Assembly: GCF_000974485.1 (NCBI RefSeq)
Contig: NZ_BBOM01000008.1
Location: forward strand, 186,001 to 250,000
DNA from: Streptomyces sp. NBRC 109706
Lineage (GTDB): Bacteria > Actinomycetota > Actinomycetes > Streptomycetales > Streptomycetaceae
Reading direction: 5' to 3'
Length of the DNA stretch: 64,000 bases
Shown: positions 43,176-51,155 of the stretch, one piece after another
Position numbering within the stretch: the stretch's first letter is position 1
Layout of the letters: each line of letters starts with the position of its first letter
Translations under genes and position numbers: made by a program
Notes under the pieces: generated by a model
The model's input: only the letters and a program-made list of their open reading frames with translations
The model's database searches: none
Told to the model about the DNA's origin: nothing

Positions 43176-44627
43176 GTGTCCGCGGAGAGTCCGTCCCGCA
43201 CCACCGAGTCCATCGCGTTCCGGTCCAACATCGACGTCGTTCGTGCCGTCGAGCCCCGGATCGCCGACGCCATCGGCGCCGAGATCGAGGATCAGCGCGC
43301 CTCGCTCAAGCTGATCGCCAGCGAGAACTACGCGTCCCCCGCCGTGCTGGCGGCCATGGGCAACTGGTTCAGCGACAAGTACGCCGAAGGCACCATCGGC
43401 CGCCGTTTCTACGCCGGCTGTCGCAATGTCGACACCGTCGAGGCTATCGCCGCCGAGCACGCCCGTGAGCTGTTCGGCGCCCAACACGCCTATGTCCAGC
43501 CGCACTCCGGCATCGACGCCAACCTCGTCGCGTTCTGGGCCGTCCTCGCCCAGCGGGTCGAGCTGCCCGCGCTGGAGCAGGCCGGCGTCCGGCAGGTCAA
43601 CGATCTGACGGAGGAGGACTGGGAGAAGCTGCGCAAGTCGCTCGGCGAGCAGCGGATGCTGGGCATGTCGCTGGACGCCGGCGGCCATCTCACCCACGGC
43701 TTCCGCCCCAATATCTCCGGCAAGATGTTCCACCAGCGCAGCTACGGCACGGACCCGGAGACCGGGCTGCTGGACTACGACGCGGTGCGCGCCGCCGCGC
43801 GTGAGTTCCGTCCGCTGATCCTGATCGCCGGCTACTCCGCCTACCCGCGCCGGGTCAACTTCCGCATCATGCGGGAGATCGCCGACGAGGTCGGCGCCAC
43901 GCTGATGGTCGACATGGCGCACTTCGCCGGTCTGGTCGCCGGCAAGGTCCTCACCGGCGACTTCGACCCGGTGCCGCACGCACAGATCGTCACCACCACC
44001 ACCCACAAGTCGCTGCGCGGCCCGCGCGGCGGGATGGTGCTCTGCGACGACTCGCTCGCCGACCAGGTCGACCGGGGTTGCCCGATGGTGCTGGGCGGTC
44101 CGCTGCCGCATGTGATGGCCGCCAAGGCCGTCGCGCTCGCCGAGGCCAGGCAGCCCGAGTTCCAGGACTACGCCCAGCGGGTGGTGGAGAACGCGCAGGC
44201 GCTGGCCGAGGGCCTGGTGCGGCGCGGCGCCCGACTGGTCACCGGCGGCACCGACAACCACCTCGCGCTGCTGGACGTCTCCGGCTACGGCCTCACCGGC
44301 CGGCAGGCCGAGGGCGCCCTGCTGGACGCCGGCATTGTCACCAACCGCAACGCCATCCCGCGTGACCCCAACGGCGCCTGGTACACCTCCGGTATCCGCC
44401 TCGGCACCCCGGCGCTCACCACCCGTGGTCTCACCACGGACGGGATGGACGAGGTCGCCGAGCTGATCGACAGCGTGCTGCGCCGCACCACCCCGGGGAC
44501 GGCCAAGAGCGGCAAGCCCTCCAAGGCCACCTATGTGCTCGCCGAAGGCGTCGCCAAGGAGGTCGCCGGCCGCGCCGCCGATCTGCTGGCCGGGCACCCG
44601 CTCTACCCGGAGATCGATCTGGGCTGA
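43176..44627 (+). CDS. glyA: Serine hydroxymethyltransferase
   Basis: Converts serine and tetrahydrofolate to glycine and methylene-tetrahydrofolate, feeding one-carbon units into purine and methionine synthesis. 483 residues, the longer actinobacterial form (about 60 more than E. coli GlyA). Motifs: LIASENYASPAVLAAMG, YAEGTIGRRFYAGC, VDMAHFAGLVAGKV and the PLP-lysine segment TTTTHKSLRGPRGG. A GTG start follows AAGGAGG by six bases. A ZTP riboswitch precedes it. An insertion QRVELPALEQAGVRQVNDLT and surroundings marks the actinobacterial subtype. Confidence 0.95.
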   Translation: MSAESPSRTTESIAFRSNIDVVRAVEPRIADAIGAEIEDQRASLKLIASENYASPAVLAAMGNWFSDKYAEGTIGRRFYAGCRNVDTVEAIAAEHARELFGAQHAYVQPHSGIDANLVAFWAVLAQRVELPALEQAGVRQVNDLTEEDWEKLRKSLGEQRMLGMSLDAGGHLTHGFRPNISGKMFHQRSYGTDPETGLLDYDAVRAAAREFRPLILIAGYSAYPRRVNFRIMREIADEVGATLMVDMAHFAGLVAGKVLTGDFDPVPHAQIVTTTTHKSLRGPRGGMVLCDDSLADQVDRGCPMVLGGPLPHVMAAKAVALAEARQPEFQDYAQRVVENAQALAEGLVRRGARLVTGGTDNHLALLDVSGYGLTGRQAEGALLDAGIVTNRNAIPRDPNGAWYTSGIRLGTPALTTRGLTTDGMDEVAELIDSVLRRTTPGTAKSGKPSKATYVLAEGVAKEVAGRAADLLAGHPLYPEIDLG

Positions 44628-44647
44628 GCGCGCGTCCGCAGCCCGTC

Positions 44648-45331
44648 GTGATACCGCCGCGCGTGGTCCGTTCGCACACCACGCCGACCACCGAGGCCGA
44701 GGCCGTCGCCATCCAGCGACGGCTCCGGTCCCTGGCCGTCTACGACTCCTCGGGCCCCGGGCCCGGGGAGCCGGGCACGGTGGTCGGCGTCGACGTCGCC
44801 TACGACGACGCGCGGAACCTGGTCGCGGCGGCGGCCGTGGCCCTGCACGCGATCACCCTGGAGGTCGTCGAACGGGCCACGGCGGTGGGCCCGGTGGCAT
44901 TCCCCTGTGTCCCCGGGCTGCTGGCCTTCCGCGAGCTGCCGGCCGTGCTCGACGCCCTCGGCCGGCTGCGCCGCGCCCCCGACCTGGTGGTCTGCGACGG
45001 CTACGGGCTGGCTCATCCGCGCCTCCCCCAGACTTCGTCCGGGAGGTGCCCCCAGCCGACCATCGGCGTCGCCAAGAACCCGTTCACCTTCGCGCACACC
45101 CAACCCCCGCCGCACCGGGGCGCGTTCACGCCGCTGCTCGACGGGGACGAGGAGGTGGGCCGGGCGCTGCGCACCAGGGACGGCGTCAAACCGGTCTATG
45201 TCTCGCCGGGACACCGCACCACGCTGGACGATGCCTGCGCCCACACCCTGCATCTGACCAGGGGCGTTCGGCTCCCGGAGACCACCCGCGCGGCCGACCG
45301 GCTCTGCCGCGAGGCGCTTGCCGCGGCCTGA
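44648..45331 (+). CDS. nfi: Endonuclease V with a replaced central segment
   Basis: A 227-residue endonuclease V homologue, which nicks DNA or RNA near deaminated (inosine) sites. The three carboxylates are visible: VVGVDVAYDD, LLAFRELPAV and VVCDGYGLAHPR. PTIGVAKNPF and KPVYVSPGHRTTLDDAC follow. Between AHPR and PTIG, family members carry about 14 residues of the GLASHLG type. Here 11 unrelated residues (LPQTSSGRCPQ) are encoded by a palindromic repeat. The frame stays open, so a protein is made, but the loop next to the active site is altered and function is doubtful. It follows glyA by 20 bases. Confidence 0.8.
   Translation: MIPPRVVRSHTTPTTEAEAVAIQRRLRSLAVYDSSGPGPGEPGTVVGVDVAYDDARNLVAAAAVALHAITLEVVERATAVGPVAFPCVPGLLAFRELPAVLDALGRLRRAPDLVVCDGYGLAHPRLPQTSSGRCPQPTIGVAKNPFTFAHTQPPPHRGAFTPLLDGDEEVGRALRTRDGVKPVYVSPGHRTTLDDACAHTLHLTRGVRLPETTRAADRLCREALAAA
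45022..45055. repeat. Palindromic repeat inserted in the endonuclease V gene
   Basis: The stretch begins CTCCCCCAGACTTCGTCC and ends GGGAGGTGCCCCCAG. It can fold with CTCCC/GGGAG arms around CAGACTTCGTC. Sequences of this form (CTCCCCCAGACTTCGTC...) are familiar as dispersed intergenic palindromes in Streptomyces genomes (from memory). Its presence inside a conserved coding segment suggests insertion or gene-conversion-like replacement. Confidence 0.65.
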
Positions 45332-45367
45332 CCGCGCGGCCTGCCGGCGGCTCAAGCGGCGGTCGGC

Positions 45368-46417
45368 TCAGCCGGCGTCGCGCAACGCGGCCAGCGCCGC
45401 GTCCACCTCGTCCTCCGTGTTGTAGAAGTGGAACGCGAACCGCAGCCGCCCCGCGCGCCTGGTCACCCGCACCCCGGCGGCGGCCAACGCCTCGGCGGCG
45501 CCCGGCGTCTCGGGCACGGCCACGATCGGTGAGCCCTCGAAACCGGCCGGCCGGCCCCACTCCGCAAGTTCGGCCCGGAACCGGGCGGCCAGCGCCAGAT
45601 CGTGGTCGCCGATGGCCCCCTGCCCCAGCCGCGCCACCAACGCCAGCGAACGGGCCGCGCCCACATAGGGGAGGAACGCCGGGCTGGTGTCGAACCGTCG
45701 TGCGTCGGGGGCCAGTTCCTCGACCACACCGAGCACGCTGCTCGCCGGATCGACGGCTGCCGCCCAACTGGGGGAGAGCGGCACCAGCGGGCCGCCGCCC
45801 GGCGGAACCGTCAGAAAGGATGCCCCGCGCGGGCATAGCAACCACTTGAACGCCCCGCACACCGTGTAGTCGAACTCGCCCGCGTCCAGCGGCAGCCAGC
45901 CGGTGGACTGGGTGGTGTCCACCAGCGTCGCCGCCCCGTGCCGTCCGGCGGCCTCGGCGATCGCCGCCAGTTCCGCGGGCGCGCCGTCCGCCGACTGGAT
46001 CGAGGAGACCGCGACCAGCCCCGTACCCGGGCCGACCGCCTCGGCGAGTCCGGCCAGCGGCACCTGCCGCAGCCGCAGCCCGGGCCGGAACGCGAACGGG
46101 GTGACCAGCGAGCTGAACTCGCCCTCGGCGCAGAGCACTTCGGTGCCCGCCGGCAACGACTGGGCGATCAACCCGACATGCGCGGAGACCGAACTGCCGA
46201 CCGTCACTCGATCGGGTGGCAGATCCACCAGACCGGCGAACGTCCGCCGCGCCGCCTCCACCGCGCCGAAGTACCCCGGCTGGTCCAGCCGACCGCACGC
46301 CATGCCGTCCACTGCCGCCCGCAGCGCGGCGGCGGCGTCGGCCGGCAGCAGTCCATGGGAGGCGGTGTCCAGATAGCCGGGGTCGGCCGGGTACTCGGCC
46401 TTCGTCAAGGAGTTCAT
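45368..46417 (-). CDS. Class V aminotransferase-fold PLP enzyme
   Basis: A 349-residue cysteine-desulfurase-like PLP enzyme. It opens with YPADPGYLDTASHGLLPADA. The PLP region contains LVDTTQSTGWLPLD and the Schiff-base lysine in YTVCGAFKWLLCPRGASFL. The C-terminal domain ends in GRLRFAFHFYNTEDEVDAAL. The active-site Cys loop of true desulfurases is not evident, so an epimerase, lyase or transaminase role is equally possible. ATG 46415-46417 is chosen with AAGGAG-like bases absent; upstream in-frame starts lack the family fold. Confidence 0.88.
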   Translation of the reverse strand: MNSLTKAEYPADPGYLDTASHGLLPADAAAALRAAVDGMACGRLDQPGYFGAVEAARRTFAGLVDLPPDRVTVGSSVSAHVGLIAQSLPAGTEVLCAEGEFSSLVTPFAFRPGLRLRQVPLAGLAEAVGPGTGLVAVSSIQSADGAPAELAAIAEAAGRHGAATLVDTTQSTGWLPLDAGEFDYTVCGAFKWLLCPRGASFLTVPPGGGPLVPLSPSWAAAVDPASSVLGVVEELAPDARRFDTSPAFLPYVGAARSLALVARLGQGAIGDHDLALAARFRAELAEWGRPAGFEGSPIVAVPETPGAAEALAAAGVRVTRRAGRLRFAFHFYNTEDEVDAALAALRDAG

Positions 46418-46642
46418 GCCAGCAGTCTTGACCGGCGCACCCGCCGGCACGCGCGAAGGCACCCGTTACCCCCGATCACGCCGGATTTCACCCCGAAAGC
46501 GCGAACACTCCCGGTGGTGGCCGGGGCACGCTAAGGTGCAGAGGACGAGGAACCGGGGAGGGACGGTGCGTCGACACAGGCACGTGGGGGACGCCGGCGC
46601 GTTGCGGGGCGTGGCCACGCCGACGGGGAAGAGCTTTACGTC

Positions 46643-48937
46643 ATGCGGGAGTTGACGGCGGACGATCCGCGCCGCATCGGGGGCTATCTGCTGTTACGCC
46701 GGCTGGGCGAGGGCCGCAGCGGCGTGGTCTATCTGGCCCGTTCGCTCGGCGGCGATCCCGTCGCGCTCAAGGTGATCCGCCCGGCCTACGCTTCCGATCC
46801 GGCGTTCCGCGCCCGGTTCGAGGCGGATGTGGCCACCGCCCGCCATGTCCGCGCCCGCCGGCTGGTCACGGTGGCCGCCGCCGACACCGCCGGCGGCACG
46901 GTCTGGGCCGCGTATCCCTATGTCGCCGGCCCCACCCTGACGGAGGCCGTCGCCGCCCACGGCCCGCTGCCGCCGCGCACCGTCGCCGCCCTGGGCGCGC
47001 TGCTCGCCGAGGCGCTGCACGCGGTGCATCTGGGCGGCCTGACGCATCGTGATCTGCGGCCGGGGCATGTGCAGTTGACGCTCGACGGGCCACGGCTCAC
47101 CGGCTTCGGCGGTTCCGGCACCCGGATAGGGCCCCCCGGCTATCTCTCGCCCGAACAGGCCGTCGGCGGCCCCGCCTCGCTCGGCCCGCCGAGCGATGTC
47201 TTCGCCCTCGGCTGTCTGCTGACGCTGGCCGCCACCGGCCGGGGCCCGTTCGGCGACGGCACCCCGCGCGAGCTGTTGCGGCGTGCGGCCTACGAGCCGG
47301 CCGATCTCGCTGATGTGCCGCGCGGGCTGCTGGAGGTCGTCCAGGCATGTCTGCACAAGGACCCGCGTCCCCGCCCCTCGGCCGCCGACCTCCGCCGCGA
47401 GCTGGCCGCGCCCACCGGCGCCGGCTGGCTGCCGGGCCGGCTGGCCCGGGAGGTCGCCGCCCGCTATGCGGCGCCGTTGCCGCGCCCCGCCTCCCATGAG
47501 CCGTTCGCCGCCGGCGAGCCGCCCGACGGCGGCTTCCCCCGGCTGCCGACCGGCTCCTCGGGCGACCACCACCCAGCCGAACGCCTCCCGGCCGATCACT
47601 TACCGAACGAAAGCCTCTCGCCCGGGAGCCTCCTGAACGATCGCCCGCCGGTCGGGCAACCTCCCGGCGGCGCCTTACCGTTGGGGGCCTCCGCCGTCCC
47701 CGGTCCGCCGGATCCGGCGGACCGCCCACCCGCCGGGGAGGCGTCGCCCGGCCGCCGCCGCACCCTGCGGTTGCTCGGCGGCGCGGGGGCGCTGGCGGCG
47801 GTCGGCTGGGGCGCGGGGCTGCTGATCCGGCACCAGCGCGCCGACGGCCCGTCGGCGGCCGCCGGCGCCACCACGTACACCATCGGACTGCACGCCGACC
47901 TCAGCGGCGAGCACGCCTCGTTCGGCAACGGTCAGCAGCGCGGCCTCAACATGGCCGTCGACGAGCTGAACCGGATGGGCAATCTGCCCTTCACCCTGGC
48001 CGTCCGGACGCTCGACGACGCCGGCGACGGCGAGCTGGCCGCAGGCGTGGCCCGCGAGTTGGCGGACGATCCCCGGGTGGTGGCGGTGATCGGCCCCACC
48101 CATGAGGAGGTGCTGCCGGCCGTCGCCGAGATCTATGGCGAGGCCGAACTCCCGCTGCTGGCCCTCTCGGTGAGCAGCCTGGTGGATCGCGAGACCTGCC
48201 CCACCCTGCTGCACGCCAGGCCGAGCACCGCGCTGGCCGGGTTGGCGGTGGGCGACTTCCTGCTGGGGCGCGGCGCCGCCCGGGTCGCCCTGCTCGACGA
48301 TCTCTCCGCCGGCGACTACAGCGGCCAGACCACCCGGGTCGTCAACGGCACCATGGACCGCGAGCGGTTCGAGCTGTACCCGCGCCAACTGGACGCCGAA
48401 CAGGTCGACTTCACCGCGCTCGCCGACGAACTCCTGGCGGACGAGGTGGACGCCGTGGTCTGGTGCGGCTACGCGGACGGCGCGGGCCGGCTGGCCCGGG
48501 CGTTACGGGACGCGGGCTTCGACGGCGTCGGGCTCGCGACCGAACGGGCCATCGGCGCACCGTACTTCCGCCATACCGGCCAGCCCCCCGACGACTGGTT
48601 CTTCCTCGCCACCTACACCGACCCGCGCCGCGATCCACGCGCCCGGGACTTCGGCCGCGCCCACCGCGAACGCTTCGGCTGGGATCCGGACCCCTACGCC
48701 GCCGAGGGCTATGACGCGGCCCGGATGCTGGTCGGCGCCATGCGGAGCGCGGTGGAGCGGAACGACACGCTGAACCGCGCCGATCTCTTCGCCCGGCTGA
48801 GAGCCAGCCAGTACCGGGGCGTGGCCAGGGATCTGGCCTTCGACTCCGTGGGCGACTACGCCGGCGGCGGCCCCCTCGCCTACCTCTACCAGGCCCACCT
48901 CGGCGAACTCCGCTTCCAGGGAGCCCTTTCCCACTGA
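46643..48937 (+). CDS. Pseudokinase fused to leucine-binding-type receptor domain
   Basis: 764 residues. Residues 10-275 are a Ser/Thr kinase fold: Gly loop LGEGRSGVVYLA and ATP lysine VALKVI are intact. The catalytic loop reads HRDLRPGHVQLT (the usual Asn is His) and DFG is GFG (RLTGFGGSG), so magnesium binding is lost. A Pro-rich linker (275-370) and a helix (about 375-392) follow. Residues 405-760 resemble periplasmic branched-chain-amino-acid-binding proteins (TIGLHADLSGEHASFGNGQQ, VVAVIGPTHEEVLPAVAEIY). Similar kinase-receptor fusions occur in Streptomyces. A membrane sensor that signals without phosphotransfer is the likely role. Confidence 0.85.
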   Translation: MRELTADDPRRIGGYLLLRRLGEGRSGVVYLARSLGGDPVALKVIRPAYASDPAFRARFEADVATARHVRARRLVTVAAADTAGGTVWAAYPYVAGPTLTEAVAAHGPLPPRTVAALGALLAEALHAVHLGGLTHRDLRPGHVQLTLDGPRLTGFGGSGTRIGPPGYLSPEQAVGGPASLGPPSDVFALGCLLTLAATGRGPFGDGTPRELLRRAAYEPADLADVPRGLLEVVQACLHKDPRPRPSAADLRRELAAPTGAGWLPGRLAREVAARYAAPLPRPASHEPFAAGEPPDGGFPRLPTGSSGDHHPAERLPADHLPNESLSPGSLLNDRPPVGQPPGGALPLGASAVPGPPDPADRPPAGEASPGRRRTLRLLGGAGALAAVGWGAGLLIRHQRADGPSAAAGATTYTIGLHADLSGEHASFGNGQQRGLNMAVDELNRMGNLPFTLAVRTLDDAGDGELAAGVARELADDPRVVAVIGPTHEEVLPAVAEIYGEAELPLLALSVSSLVDRETCPTLLHARPSTALAGLAVGDFLLGRGAARVALLDDLSAGDYSGQTTRVVNGTMDRERFELYPRQLDAEQVDFTALADELLADEVDAVVWCGYADGAGRLARALRDAGFDGVGLATERAIGAPYFRHTGQPPDDWFFLATYTDPRRDPRARDFGRAHRERFGWDPDPYAAEGYDAARMLVGAMRSAVERNDTLNRADLFARLRASQYRGVARDLAFDSVGDYAGGGPLAYLYQAHLGELRFQGALSH

Positions 48938-48961
48938 TGGCCCGGCCGGGAAGATGGCCGA

Positions 48962-49110
48962 ATGCCGAACGCACCCCGGGAACTGCACCATGACCGCGAG
49001 CGGGCCGGCTCCTTCGGCGCCATCGCCGAGCGGTACGACCGCTACCGTCCGAACTACCCCCGCGAACTGGTCGACGATCTCGCCGCGTTGCGGCCGGCGC
49101 GGGTTCTGGA
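48962..49110 (+). pseudogene. N-terminal remnant of a SAM-dependent methyltransferase
   Basis: The frame reads RAGSFGAIAERYDRYRPNYP, then LAALRPARVLDV. That is the start of a class I methyltransferase up to motif I, where GCGTG should follow. Instead it changes to DGAGRDGQRR. In another frame a short stretch SRLTTLVRMVARLIIL then a stop follows. About 200 residues are missing. The leftovers sit between the pseudokinase gene and a serine hydrolase gene. Confidence 0.65.
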
Positions 49111-49282
49111 CGTCGACGGCGCTGGACGAGACGGTCAGCGCCGCCGACCGGACGGCCGGGGCCGAAACCCCCTCGCGGCTGACCACACTCGTCCGTATGG
49201 TGGCCCGGTTGATCATCCTGTGACGCGGGGGGTGCCCCCGTGGCGCGGGCGGAACCACCGGCTTGTGGGAGGGCGAACGGCG

Positions 49283-50425
49283 ATGGACGAACGGAACGGA
49301 TGGGTGGACGAAGGCTGGGGGCCGGTCGCCGATGTCTTCGCCCGGAACTTCGCCGACTTCGACGAACTCGGCGCGGCCGTCACGGTGTTCGTCGACGGAC
49401 GCAAGACCGTCGAGCTGTGGGACGGCATCGCCGACCGCCGCACCGGGCGGGCCTGGACCGGGGACACCGCCGTTCCCGTCTTCTCCTGCGCCAAGGGTCT
49501 GGTGAGCCTCTGCGCACATCTCCTCGCCCAGCGCGGCCGGCTCGATCTGGACGCGCCGGTGAGCCGCTACTGGCCGGAATTCGCCCAGGCCGGCAAGGAG
49601 TCCATCACCTGCCGCATGGTCCTGGCCCACCGGGCGGGCCTGCCAGCCCTGGACGCCTCGCCCGACTTCGACCGGATCGCCGCCTGGGCCCCGGTGGTCC
49701 GGGCCATCGAGGAGCAGCGACCCCTCTGGGAGCCCGATACCGCCTACGAGTACCACGGCCATGTTTTCGGCTTTCTGATCGGCGAGGTCATCCGCCGGAT
49801 CACCGGCGACACCCCGGGTGTCTTCTTCCGCCGCGCGATCGGGGACCCGTTGGGCCTGCGGGCCTGGATCGGGCTGCCGCCCGAGGAGTGGGACGCCCGC
49901 GCCCGCCTTGTCGAGGCCGAGGGGCGCCCCCCGATGCCCGGCCCCGAGCATCTGCTCACCCGCATCGTGACGATGAACGGCGCGCTGGTCTTCCCCGGCC
50001 TCGACGAGCCGCACGGCTGGAACGATCCGGCACTGCTGGCCATGGAGTTGCCCGGCGCGGGCGCCACCGCCTCGGCGACCGGCCTCGCCGGTGTCTACGC
50101 GGCGGCCGTCTCCGGCATCGGCGACGGGGAGCGGCTGCTCAGCAGGGACACCGTGACGGACGCCGTCCGCGAGGTCTCCGCCGGGAAGGGCTGGCTGGGC
50201 TTTGACTCCGGGGCCCGCTGGGGCTCCGGCTATCTGCTGAACTCCTCCTTCCGGCCGATGTTGAGCGAACGGAGCTTCGGCAACGACGGCGCCGGCGGCC
50301 AGTTCGCCTTCGGCGACGACACCCACGGGGTGGGCTTCGCCTATGTGGCCAACCGCATGGTCGGCCACGGCGACGCCCGCGCGACCCGGCTGGTCGCAGC
50401 GGTCCGCTCCTGCCTGAACGCCTGA
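49283..50425 (+). CDS. Serine hydrolase, EstB/class C beta-lactamase-like
   Basis: A 380-residue esterase-type member of the beta-lactamase family. The nucleophile motif SCAK is in VPVFSCAKGLVSLCAHLLAQ (about residue 66). The Tyr motif is YEYHGHVFGFLIGEVI, and the third element lies in FGNDGAGGQFAFGDD. There is no signal peptide. The ATG at 49283 has GGGAGGG nine bases upstream; the frame is open further upstream only through a methyltransferase remnant. A MerR gene follows after 81 bases. Confidence 0.9.
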   Translation: MDERNGWVDEGWGPVADVFARNFADFDELGAAVTVFVDGRKTVELWDGIADRRTGRAWTGDTAVPVFSCAKGLVSLCAHLLAQRGRLDLDAPVSRYWPEFAQAGKESITCRMVLAHRAGLPALDASPDFDRIAAWAPVVRAIEEQRPLWEPDTAYEYHGHVFGFLIGEVIRRITGDTPGVFFRRAIGDPLGLRAWIGLPPEEWDARARLVEAEGRPPMPGPEHLLTRIVTMNGALVFPGLDEPHGWNDPALLAMELPGAGATASATGLAGVYAAAVSGIGDGERLLSRDTVTDAVREVSAGKGWLGFDSGARWGSGYLLNSSFRPMLSERSFGNDGAGGQFAFGDDTHGVGFAYVANRMVGHGDARATRLVAAVRSCLNA

Positions 50426-50442
50426 GCGTTCGCCGACGCTAA

Positions 50443-50464
50443 ACTCCGACATCGGTGTCAGAGT
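50443..50464. promoter_or_regulatory. MerR-type dyad ACTCCGACA-TCGG-TGTCAGAGT
   Basis: 9-base arms with one mismatch and a 4-base centre, 43 bases before the merR-family ATG. The form (GACA-N4-TGTC core) is typical of MerR operators lying in a stretched promoter spacer, so autoregulation is likely. Confidence 0.75.
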
Positions 50465-50506
50465 CAGGTCGCGCGGCGCGCATCGCACACGGAGGGGACG
50501 GCCGGC

Positions 50507-50902
50507 ATGCGGATGAAGGAGATGGTCCGGCGCACGGGGGTCCATGAGCGGCTGCTCCGCTATTACGAACAGCAGGGCTTGCTGGCACCGGAACGACTGC
50601 CGAGCGGCTATCGCGTCTATCGGGAGCCGGACGTCGAGAAGGTGCGCCGCATCCGCTGTCTGCTGGCCGCCGGACTCAACACCTCCCTGATCGCCGAGGT
50701 GTTGCCCTGTATCCGCTCCGACGACGGCGACCGCCTGGTGCCCGTCTGCTCGGACCTGGGCACCAGGCTGCGCGAGGAGAGCGACCGCATCACCCGCACC
50801 ATCGAGGAGCTGCGAACCTCCCGCACCCTCCTCGACTCCGTGATCGCCGCCGCACCCCCACCGCCGGCCGACGGCGAGGCGCCGAGCCGCCACCCGGGGT
50901 GA
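50507..50902 (+). CDS. MerR-family transcriptional regulator
   Basis: 131 residues. The MerR HTH occupies residues 1-70 (EMVRRTGVHERLLRYYEQQG, LLAPERLPSGYRVYREPDVE). A dimerisation coiled coil follows (LREESDRITRTIEELRTSRT). No metal-binding Cys cluster is seen, so it is probably an organic-ligand or redox type. ATG 50507 and 50513 are both possible starts. A dyad sits in its promoter. No clear target besides itself and the flanking hydrolase. Confidence 0.92.
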   Translation: MRMKEMVRRTGVHERLLRYYEQQGLLAPERLPSGYRVYREPDVEKVRRIRCLLAAGLNTSLIAEVLPCIRSDDGDRLVPVCSDLGTRLREESDRITRTIEELRTSRTLLDSVIAAAPPPPADGEAPSRHPG

Positions 50903-51103
50903 CGATCGCCCGGGGGCACGCAGCCGGGCACGAACTCAGGCGGACGAAACGACCGAAGGATCTCTCGCCGACCCCCGCGCGAGTCCGTGGGCCGGCCATC
51001 AGCGTGGAACGCAATGGAACTCATAGGAGCATTGCACTCCCCACGCCGTGAACCTGGTGTAAACGGACCCATCGGCCGCAACCCCGGCCGATGGGACACG
51101 TCA

Positions 51104-51149
51104 GGCCAGGGCCGGCACGCGCGCCAACCCGCGCGCGCCGGCCCTGGCC
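51104..51149 (-). terminator. Strong hairpin after the glycosyltransferase gene
   Basis: GGCCAGGGCCGGC (51104-51116) pairs fully with GCCGGCCCTGGCC (51137-51149), and GCGCGC repeats extend the stem inward. It starts seven bases after the minus-strand stop. A second dyad, CCCATCGGCC/GGCCGATGGG, lies at 51069-51095 and may end the MerR transcript. Confidence 0.85.
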
Positions 51150-51155
51150 GTCCGG

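Noticed and set aside
45368..46417. Annotation as cysteine desulfurase (iscS/sufS)
   Set aside because: The fold and PLP lysine fit, but the active-site Cys loop was not seen and no Fe-S genes are nearby.
48503..50893. Antisense frame of about 796 codons over three features
   Set aside because: It crosses two unrelated genes and a promoter dyad, with no recognisable domain.
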